A stretch of 23,106 bases of DNA. Origin: Chromera velia. Taxonomy: Eukaryota; Sar; Chromeraceae. Where the stretch lies: the NCBI GenBank assembly GCA_018398765.1, contig JAHBMJ010001031.1, positions 5,553 through 28,658 of the forward strand. Reading direction: 5' to 3'. The notes below the pieces were generated by a model, which saw nothing but the letters and a program-made list of their open reading frames with translations, did not search any database and was not told the DNA's origin. This document shows positions 11,181 to 19,363 of the stretch, one piece after another (the stretch's first letter is position 1; the number at the start of each line of letters is the position of its first letter). A program made the translations under genes and the position numbers.

Positions 11181-11533
11181 CACACACACACACACACATG
11201 ACATCATTCACACACATTTTTCCGAAAGAGGGACTGCAGCACATGCACAGACACAGACACAAGGCGTCAACTGGAGGCGAACCTGTGAATACAGAACGCT
11301 CCTCCGGCTGAAGCTGAAGGCGCAGCTGGACGATTCGACGTACGAATTCGACCTGCAACAACGCAACACATGTACTAAGGGTATGTAAGCAACGCGAGGC
11401 GACGACGAGACCTTCCAGGGATGACACGCAGAAGTGCACCCTCAAACGTTCACCCACCCACCATGTCATCGTATCTGTTGGTTTCCTCTGCAACCTTTGC
11501 GAGAAGAAGGGATACCTCCCTGACTGCAAACAT
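7789..11533 (-). CDS. 14-3-3 family phosphoprotein-binding adaptor
   Basis: Nine short minus-strand exons: 11533-11462, 11352-11283, 10845-10754, 10421-10340, 9834-9743, 9415-9356, 8999-8900, 8322-8238 and 7864-7789. All phases join to one 242-aa protein, the usual family length. The ATG follows an in-frame TAG 36 bases upstream. Family matches are [13 protein letters not shown] (16-27), [19 protein letters not shown] (40-58), [27 protein letters not shown] (122-134), [14 protein letters not shown] (167-180) and [11 protein letters not shown] (222-232). Relative to human zeta, the phosphate-binding R56, R127 and Y128 are kept as R58, R129 and Y130, with N173, N224 and W228 as N177, N228 and W232. 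K49 is replaced by R51. 14-3-3 dimers bind phosphoserine/threonine motifs in cytosol and nucleus. Two points are open: exon 6 may end at 9344 (GTGAGT donor, four more residues), and GAGTAAGT at the stop could instead be a donor to a further tail exon. Confidence 0.95.
8131..8226. repeat. (GA)n microsatellite in 14-3-3 intron 8
   Basis: GA dinucleotides with occasional GT and AA interruptions, ending about 12 bases from the exon 8 donor. It reads (CT)n in the sense strand. Confidence 0.9.
8369..8480. repeat. (CA)n / (CATA) microsatellite in 14-3-3 intron 7
   Basis: CA repeats pass into alternating CACACATA units at about 8438-8480. It starts about 45 bases from the exon 8 acceptor and reads (TG)n in the sense strand. 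Confidence 0.9.
8869..8899. repeat. (CAGA)n abutting the 14-3-3 exon 7 donor
   Basis: CAGA units run directly into the exon 7 splice donor. In the sense strand the intron begins GTGTGTCTGTCTG, so the donor is itself part of the repeat. Confidence 0.85.
9552..9627. repeat. (CA)n(GA)n compound microsatellite in 14-3-3 intron 5
   Basis: A CA run of about 25 bases is followed by a GA run of about 50 bases. It reads (TC)n(TG)n in the sense strand. Confidence 0.9.
10296..10330. repeat. (GTCT)n microsatellite at 14-3-3 intron 4 start
   Basis: GTCT tetranucleotide repeat ending about 10 bases from the exon 4 donor. In the sense strand it reads (AGAC)n, the opposite of the polarity of most intronic repeats here. 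Confidence 0.9.
10871..11200. repeat. (CT)n(CA)n long compound microsatellite in 14-3-3 intron 2
   Basis: About 85 bases of CT followed by about 240 bases of CA with CG and CT interruptions. This is the longest simple-repeat block in the window. It fills most of the 437-bp intron between exons 2 and 3, so its exact length may be unreliable in assembly. Confidence 0.92.
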
Positions 11534-11835
11534 CTCAGCGCGACCTTGCGCGGAAACGGCCGTCTACGGGTGGGTGTTTCAAGGTGTTTCCATGTGTTGT
11601 TTGCGTTTTTGAGAGTGGCTTTTGAGTCGATGCTGAGACTCAGATGTGTGCTAACGGAACAGGAAGCCAAGTCTCAAAAGGTCACTCAAGCAACTTGCTT
11701 GAGGCGTCCTGACAGGAAGACTGCCTCATATACATTTGAATTTTTTGAAATCCATGCGTGCAACAGCAAATTAAGCTATACTGCTGCGTGGCTCGGCGCA
11801 AAAGGAGCCAGCCGGTTGGGCCGGCCCGCGCGCGT

Positions 11836-11843
11836 TGCATGCA
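11836..11843. promoter_or_regulatory. TGCATGCA palindrome
   Basis: An 8-bp palindrome between two CG-rich tracts in the divergent promoter region. GCATGC-type motifs are known targets of ApiAP2 proteins in apicomplexans. The role here is unknown, and the same palindrome also occurs by chance elsewhere in the window. Confidence 0.3.
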
Positions 11844-11894
11844 TGGGGAGCATTCTGTGCGCGCGCGTTGTCAAAAAATCGCGCTTGTTTTAGC

Positions 11895-11902
11895 TGACGT
11901 CA
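11895..11902. promoter_or_regulatory. CRE-like TGACGTCA palindrome
   Basis: A perfect match to the cAMP-response-element core bound by many bZIP factors. It lies about 290 bp upstream of the hydroxylase start and 360 bp upstream of the 14-3-3 start. Confidence 0.35.
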
Positions 11903-12136
11903 CAAAAATCGTGACAAAACCACGTTGACTCAATCGAACTCTGTCAGACCATGTCAGATCCGGATCTACAACGTGTTGTGTGTATACGACAACCACACAT
12001 GAATGGCTGCGAGTGGAAATAGGTGGTCCCTGCCAAGTCCTGTCCGCGTGTGAGTTCATGCTGGGAATGTATCAATAAGTAAGCTTTTTGTGGATTGAGT
12101 TCGAAGCTCGGAGACGGCATCCGTCTGTGGTTGTGA

Positions 12137-13126
<990 letters not shown>

Positions 13127-13618
13127 TGTGTAAAAAAAGAAAAAGAAAAGCACACCGGCACGGCCAAGAGTCGATCGCTGCTGATTGAGAAGGTGCCGGT
13201 AGAACAGCATTCCAACGAGCATTGCGAGGGAGAGATGAGCTTGAGAGATCAAATTGTGACAAATCCGATCGAGGCGGCTTTGCATGATGTAACCAGGCTT
13301 CACGATATGATAGTGTATGATAGTGTAAACACGATTAAAGACGTACAACCAAATTGATACAAAATAACGGCATTATAACGCATGATTGACTGCATGACGT
13401 CGACCTAACTCTCCCACACTCTCCCTATATAACTCGACCACCCTAGCGAATTATTACAGGGTCACTACCTTGCGAAGGCCTGAGAATTTGCTAGGAATTT
13501 TTGAGCAGTATAATTTAAAGAAATTTAAATAGAAATTAAGAGAAATACAAAAAAAATTAGGTTAAGTGGGAATTCATCTAGAAGAATTTTTCAAAAATAA
13601 TTTAGTAAAATATTTAGC
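13127..13618. other. Non-coding flank between hydroxylase and LTR element
   Basis: This is the 3' flank of the hydroxylase gene. An A-rich stretch follows the stop codon directly. The sequence becomes AT-rich from about 13480 to the LTR-element target site. No gene or repeat end was recognised. Confidence 0.5.
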
Positions 13619-13743
13619 AGAAATATAACGTGAACATGGTCTAGGCAGTATAAGGTTTGTCAGTTGGAAAGACCATCGCTGTTTGTACTTCTAGCGTCTG
13701 GTTTGCTGTCAGTCTGATCTCATGCTCACACGCAACAGAAACG

Positions 13744-15733
13744 CTAGGGTTGGATACTAAAGTTTTAAAGATTTTTTTTGTTAAAATTTTTTTTTTGCCC
13801 TTTAGACTTTATTTTAAAAAAATATTTTTCAATCAGTTTTTGAGTAGATTGTTAATTAAGTCAGTCATAAGTTAGACTCATAACTAAACTAATCAACTAG
13901 CCTACATAGAAGATGGCAGAGTTGTTAAGTCCTGACAAACCTAAGTACCGAAATCCGATACCGACCCCCCGATCCGAAATTTTTCGGTACTTTCGGTACC
14001 GGCTTTTTTACATATTCTAAACAGGTTTTTAGAACTCTTTACAGACTGTTTATACGCCGTTAGGACACTGGAATGCTCAAAAATAACTAGCATGAACTTT
14101 TGATGTCTAATTTAAAGCGCGAGGGGGGGGTGCGCGCCTGCATGGGCCGCGGCGTGCGGGCCCTGGGCCGCGTATTGTGTGTGTCTCGCGTATCCTCACA
14201 TGGATACAGAACTGCCATCTGAAGCATCACCGTCTCCTTACATGAATTTTGGGGCTGCACACGTGTACCACCATAAAAAAAACAAGAGTGCTGGTCTGAG
14301 TCTCTTTTCATGTTGTTCTTATCCTTCAATTGATCTCTCTCCTCCAACAGTGATCAATACTGGTCAGGGAGATTTGTGTGCAAGTCCCAACTTTCACTTA
14401 AATTCCGTTTAGAAAAATCTGAAAGCTACCTCTTTGTTTGTTTTAACACAGCGTCGAGTGACAAGGGCAGAGGCCCTAAGGCAGCAGATCAGGCAGCAGA
14501 GAAAGAAGAAGTGGGTCCTGGAGGAGAGTGAAGCATCCGACTCAGCATGATCCGAGTCCATTGTCCGGCCAACCGATTCCGACGTGGCGACGCATCTGTT
14601 ATCATATATTGCCATACAGCATGCATCGATCTGATTCGATCAGCCTCAAGAGCATGCATTCTCGATTCATACAAGCAAACAGTTCTACACATGGGTTTTA
14701 TGCCTCAATCCATAGACCGTTCTAGAAGATAGAAGTCGCGGAACAATCAAAAAAGCTAGAAAAGACTTTCTTAATTTTAATTTATCATTATGTTTTGTTT
14801 ATTTTGTTTTATGAAGTGTGTTTAAATGATATTGTAACATCAGACTACATATGATTTTTAAGTTTAAGAGTTATTTAGGTCGGTACTGAAAGATCCGATC
14901 TGAAATCCGATACCTACCCCCCCTCTGGTACCGAAGGACCGAAAGTACCAAGACTTAACAACACTGGAAGATGGCACAAGCTTAGTCTCTTTAAGTTGAA
15001 ATTTATGTTCACATTGAAAACAATCATCAGCGAGATCGATCGGATCTAGCATTGGAAGAAAAGTGATTGGATGACATCAAGGATCAAAAGTTCGGATGTA
15101 CTTACACCGGGAAGTAAACACTCGCAATCATTAGAATCAATGGGTTTCAGATCAGGTATGCAACGCAGGAATTCCCTTTCATCCAGCGACTTGACACAAG
15201 AATGCGCCTAAGAACGCACATAAAGAAAGTCTATGTATGAAGCCATCAAGAGATCGAATTCAAGAATCATGTACACAGAGTTTGTGCTCGCGACATTCAT
15301 TAAATACATGGCAAGGAGTCCAGCGATTGAGGAGTACTACATAAATTTTCTGCATGCGATAGGCGATCAACACAAATGCACACAACATGAACGAACTCGA
15401 CTTTGCCTTATCTGCATTTAAAGGTACGAATGATTGCACAAAAAGAAAAGAATTTTTGTGAGAATTATGATTAATATAGTAATCTAAATAGTAAAGCATT
15501 ACATACATCGTTTTCAAATTTAAAAAACTTTTGCGGAACTATAGTATATCTAGTAATTTATAAAGCATCGACTTTGTCTGCAATAATATAAATGAAACCA
15601 ACTTCTTTAGCAATGTTTTTTAAATGAGCTTTTGTATGTCTGGTTGCATGTTTACTTTTAAAGTTTTAAAGTTAAAGTTTAAAGTTTTGCAAGCAAACTA
15701 TATTATAAAAAAAACTTTAGTGTCCAACCCTAG
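13744..15733. mobile_element. Non-autonomous hAT-like DNA transposon (outer), inserted in the LTR
   Basis: Terminal inverted repeats CTAGGGTTGGAYACTAAAG continue as TTTT at both ends and match at 22 of 23 positions. Flanks are CAGAAACG (13736-13743) and CAGAAACA (15734-15741), an 8-bp duplication with one mismatch, as expected of the hAT superfamily. The uninterrupted LTR copy shows the empty site. Without the inner element it is about 0.93 kb of AT-rich sequence with no transposase. Confidence 0.85.
13917..14966. mobile_element. hAT-like DNA transposon (inner), nested in the outer element
   Basis: A 1050-bp element flanked by perfect 8-bp duplications GAAGATGG (13909-13916 and 14967-14974). 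Terminal inverted repeats are CAGAGTTGTTAAGTCCTG and CAGTGTTGTTAAGTCTTG, 16 of 18 identical. Subterminal regions carry mirrored GGTACTTTCGGTAC and ATCCGATACC motifs. Inside are a GC-rich patch (about 14116-14175) and short frames, including a basic stretch TRAEALRQQIRQQRKKKW preceded by an AACACAG acceptor-like site at about 14451. No full transposase was recognised. Confidence 0.88.
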
Positions 15734-16804
15734 CAGAAACACGGCTAGTGATTCATGTGGCTAAAATATATATAACGACGCGTACGCTTACTTTCAACCT
15801 CGGTCCCGCAACGCACGCATACGCACTGACTCTCTCATCATCGCAGCGGTAACACCGATCGCGGCGGTCAGTCGAGGCGCTCACATCTGCTCGCCTCTCA
15901 AACCATACTCACATCACACATGCCCCCTCCGAAAGACGATCATCCTCGATCGTTTCCTTCTTTCTGATCGAGACAATGTCATAGAAGTCTAAATGAGGGA
16001 ATCCATCTCATTTAATGTAAGCACAACCATGCACCCTCGAGTGTAATTCGTTCACTCTTGCAACCTGAAATAATCTGAAAACAAAACAATAATAAAACAT
16101 CACCGGTGTCTTTCATATATAAAAAAATTTTGTTTTTTCTCTGTCAGATATTGCGTACAATCTCCCTCACCTCATCTATCTAGCTCCATCTCTCTCTCAC
16201 GGAGCCTTCAAGTAGTAGTGTCTTCACACTAAATCAAAACTGCATGCTCGAAGCTGCAGGGCTTAAAACATATAAATGCGAGTCGAAACAGTCACATTGG
16301 CAGTGTGACTTCCTCAGGCGTCCCCGAGGCACAAATCGAAACGAAAACACATACCACAAGCTGTACTAGGTCCTAACACTACATGTCAAGACCCGGCCGA
16401 AACAGTTCTACCGCGAGCTAGTCTCAAATCATTCTCCTCTCCCTCCCACAATCTCTCAACCACTCTCAACCTGAACTGTTTGCTCTAAAGTTCCACTCTC
16501 TCCTGTCGTCTCTCGTCTGAAAATGGTCCGATTAAGAATCCGATTCATAGGCAAACTCTCCATGAGCGTCATTTAATTTCTCTTTCTCCTTCTCTTTCTG
16601 TCACAGCTCGACGTCTAGAGTCACATCCCTCTCTTACTGCTTCAAGCTTTCGTGGTTTGCCTTGTGAAGATCGACCGGGACGATCCCGCCGCCATTGGAA
16701 AAGCATTTCATCTCCCGTCAGATGGGGCTGACGGCAACACTCCTTCTTGTATGTCTTCTGCTCTGCTGGTCCCATCAATGATACTCTCTCCTCTTCCGAT
16801 ATAC

Positions 16805-17446
16805 TTAATTAATTGTTTTTCTTCCCACCATATTTGTAAAAGCAAGGCACCACTTCTTGCGTCGCGTCTTGATCACCTCGCTCAACTTCTCATCTACCTG
16901 GGCTCTTTCTGACTGTGTGAAGAGCGCAGACACGTTGACTACCACTGGTTACTTCGTCTCCTCTACCTGAGAGAGCGATATTCTTTCTCAGAATACCATC
17001 TCCACCTCCTCTATTTCTTCTTCTGTCATTAGCTCTTGCTTTCTGCTTGGACCACTGGGAGGTGTACTGCTCTTTGGGGCAATCTGCTTTATATAGAGAG
17101 TGGGGATCTCACATGGGCTCTCTATATCTTTTTTGTCTCCCCGTACCTCCCCTCGCACAATTCTGTGGGCGACGCATTTTTCTCTCCTCAATGGTGAAGC
17201 TGTAGGGACAGCTCCACTCTTTGATACTCCCCGCCTCAAAGTTTTTGCCTGCTTCTACAGCTGCTTCATCACAGTCCGATGGTTCTTTTCAAACTCGATG
17301 TCGGACCACGCTTTATAAGAGAGACGACGAGCTCGCCTGCATTTCTTTTTCTTGCTATGTACTGCAGGTGAAGTTGCCGGCTCTACCTAGTTGTATGGTG
17401 ATCTCTCTCTGCTCCAAGTCGGTGGGGCTCTTCTGATGGAAGGTGC
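16805..17446 (-). pseudogene. Decayed reading frame in the retrotransposon interior
   Basis: One minus-strand frame stays protein-like across about 640 bases but is broken by several stops. Between the stops it reads, for example, SYKAWSDIEFEKNHRTVMKQL, then a stretch with RREKCVAHRIVRGEVRGDKK and ELMTEEEIEEVEMVF, then FTQSERAQVDEKLSEVIKTR. That continuity in a single frame suggests point-mutation decay of a former element-encoded protein. No domain was recognised. Confidence 0.5.
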
Positions 17447-17831
17447 TTACAACAGAGCATCCAAAAAACACCGTACTACGCAGTATTATGCCGCCTTGTA
17501 CAATTTTTTTAAAAAATGAAAAAATACCGTACTGTAATACACTACCTATATAAAAAAATTAATTTATAGGCTTCTACGGGTCTACATAGGCTAACATAGC
17601 ATCGTGTAAGCATAACTAAACACTAAAATTATAATATGAATCATTTATCATGATTGCTCAACCCAAAGACTAGCAGCGTGTCTGTGTTGGAGGTCAGTCG
17701 GACGTTCGAAAGAAAGGAGAGAACATAAAACAAATAAGCAGGGGCAGGATGATGAACGGTTCAAGGCTTCTTTCTACTGGTTAGGTCAGCATGTCAGCCA
17801 CTGCCTCCCTTCTTTTTCCCACTGCTTCCCT

Positions 17832-17942
17832 TCAACTCTGCTCATCAGAGTCGGGGAAAGGCTCCACAGGCTCAAGCCCAAGAGCAGCCAGATGCTTAGC
17901 AAGGACTTCATCCCCCCCAACCTTCTCGACGACCGCACCATC
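17832..17942 (-). pseudogene. Short protein-like remnant, 36 codons
   Basis: A minus-strand frame between stops reading GGDEVLAKHLAALGLEPVEP and ending PFPDSDEQS. It resembles an acidic protein C-terminus. It lies between the two other remnants of the element on the same strand. Its identity is unknown. Confidence 0.3.
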
Positions 17943-18051
17943 CTACCATATCGGGAGGCCCTCTGCCTCCCCCCTCTAAACACCCCCCCAATAATATATT
18001 ATTTTAGAGTATTAGACTCTCTAGAGCTTTGATTCTTTTTTCTTTGAGACT

Positions 18052-18417
18052 TTAGTTTAAGTGTATAGATTTTCTTAAGATGGTCTTGGGGAGCCATTGT
18101 ACCGTAATCGTACTGTCTTTCACTAGAAAAATAAAAAAACACTGTACCGTCTTTTGGTTACCCTGGTCTGCAAGTTGACACTGTGATACCTCTACAATCA
18201 CAGCGTCAAAGTCCGCACGACTCTTCTCGAATGTCTGATGATGGAGACGCTTTATCTTTCTTCCAAGGGCAAACACTTCTTCGGCTCTGTCAAAGAATGT
18301 TCTCATTTTTCTACTGAGTTCGACTGCCTTTATCATAGGGTTCTCTACTGATCTGTGGCTCCTGACTGGTCGCAAACAACAAGGCTGCGTACTGATACTC
18401 CGACAACCATATGCCAT
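18052..18417 (-). CDS. Unidentified retrotransposon ORF, 121 aa, possibly Gag-like remnant
   Basis: The first ATG of this frame is at 18417, about 90 bases inside the 18504 LTR, where the first ORF of a minus-oriented element would start. Residues about 25-90 are charged and probably helical (IKAVELSRKMRTFFDRAEEV, FEKSRADFDAVIVEVSQCQL), compatible with a Gag-type or coiled-coil segment. After about residue 91 the composition changes and may be read-through into non-coding sequence: a GTAACC donor-like site follows DQG. No database family is recognised. Confidence 0.4.
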   Translation of the reverse strand: MAYGCRSISTQPCCLRPVRSHRSVENPMIKAVELSRKMRTFFDRAEEVFALGRKIKRLHHQTFEKSRADFDAVIVEVSQCQLADQGNQKTVQCFFIFLVKDSTITVQWLPKTILRKSIHLN

Positions 18418-18503
18418 GGGTTCTCTCGACTGAATGCGGGGGCTCAATCAATGAACGACGCCTCTTGTGTCCAATTGGTCAGAACAAGGGCTCTGCTAGC
18501 ACC

Positions 18504-18800
18504 TGTAACGTGAACGTGGTCTAGGCAGTATAAGGTCTATCAGTCAGAAAGACCATCGTTGTTTGTATTTCTAGTGTCTGGCTTGCTATCAGTCTGATCT
18601 CATGCTCATACGCAACAAAAATGGGGCTAGTGATTCATATGGCTAAAATGCATGCAACGACGTGCGCACTCACTTTCAACCTCGGTCCCGCAACGCACGC
18701 ATACGCACTGACTCTCTCATCATCGCGGCGGCAACACCGATCGCGGCGGTCGGTCGAGGCGCTCGCATCCGCTCGCCCCTCGACCCACACTCACGTCATA
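18504..18800 (-). repeat. Intact LTR, 297 bp (5' LTR in element orientation)
   Basis: An uninterrupted LTR ending directly at target duplication AGAAA (18801-18805). It differs from the split copy at about 37 positions, of which only about two are transversions by hand count. Confidence 0.9.
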
Positions 18801-18805
18801 AGAAA

Positions 18806-19363
18806 TTTATAGAGAAGGTCTTTTTTTTCTTCTAAATATCTTATGTCAACCTCTACTATTTTACCATACTTTCCGGTTAGACTAAAGCCGGGTTAGTCTA
18901 GGTTAGTCTTTACCTTACAATCTAGCAGCAGAACTAAATCTATAAGATAAAACGGCGACAGTGCTCTAGGGCACCACTAAATCACTTATCACTTAGCATT
19001 CTAGCTGTGTCACTTTAAACTTCTAGTTGAACTTTAAAGGTTGAATTTTATCTTTTGATAAGTGATAAGTGATTTAGTGGTGCCCTAGAGCACTGTCGCC
19101 GTTTTATCTTATCTAGTGTCTTATAGAGGCCGCCCCCGCAAACCATGCAGATTTTATAGTTACAATAATAAATACTCTTTAATTTTTACTTATCAAATCT
19201 TTCAACCGGCTGCTGATTATTAACTGCATAATGCATACAGCCGTTTTTTTATATCGTTTGTCTATAATTTTGATCAATTAGAACTTCCGCGTGAACGGCT
19301 ATGTGACTAAAAGAAATTGAACGCAGCGGAGTTGATGGTTCAATTTCTAGTTCAATTTGTTGG
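18806..19363. other. AT-rich spacer with hairpin repeat
   Basis: Non-coding stretch between the LTR element and the stop codon of the kinase gene. It contains the long inverted repeat listed separately and otherwise AT-rich sequence that probably includes the 3' untranslated region of the kinase gene. Confidence 0.5.
18942..19112. repeat. Perfect 54-bp inverted repeat (MITE-like hairpin)
   Basis: Arms 18942-18995 and 19059-19112 are perfect reverse complements, beginning ATAAGATAAAACGGCGACAG, around a 63-bp AT-rich loop. No clear target duplication was found at the arm ends. It is either a miniature foldback element or a source of a long hairpin RNA. Confidence 0.9.

Larger units (their letters stand above)
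13624..15918 (-). repeat. LTR copy split by hAT-like insertion (3' LTR in element orientation)
   Basis: 13624-13743 and 15742-15918 align end to end with 18504-18800. The break coincides with the 8-bp duplication CAGAAAC(G/A). Without the insertion the copy is 297 bp. It begins TATAACGTGA where the other copy has TGTAACGTGA. Confidence 0.9.
13619..18805 (-). mobile_element. LTR retrotransposon with nested insertions, 5-bp target duplications included
   Basis: The LTR element is 13624-18800, flanked by AGAAA at 13619-13623 and 18801-18805. LTRs are 18504-18800 (297 bp) and 13624-13743 plus 15742-15918. The second is also exactly 297 bp once the 1990-bp insertion and one 8-bp duplication are removed. 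LTR ends are TGTAACGTGA...TCACRTCAYA. Orientation is probably minus: next to the 18504 LTR the minus strand reads GGTGCTAGCAGAGCCC, a tRNA primer-site candidate, and before the other LTR it reads GGAGGGGGCATG, a polypurine-tract candidate. The internal reading-frame remnants are also on the minus strand. The internal region is only about 2.6 kb. I recognise no reverse transcriptase, integrase or RNase H, so it is a non-autonomous or decayed element. Confidence 0.9.

Noticed and set aside
10637-11201. Long frames reading repeated Cys-Val or Thr-His, as at many (CA)n blocks
   Set aside because: They are translations of dinucleotide repeats, lie in introns of the 14-3-3 gene and show no conserved motif.
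13657-15517. Small ORFs in the DNA transposons as transposase
   Set aside because: They are short, AT-rich and lack the hAT dimerisation or RNase-H-like motifs, so both elements are treated as non-autonomous.
13745-15732. Outer DNA transposon beginning at TAGGG instead of CTAGGG
   Set aside because: With that boundary the 8-bp flanks do not match. CTAGGG gives 7 of 8 matching and agrees with the empty site in the other LTR.
13624-18800. Two unrelated dispersed repeats rather than LTRs
   Set aside because: Identical 5-bp flanks, equal 297-bp lengths after removing the insertion, TG/CA-type ends and PBS/PPT candidates favour an LTR pair.
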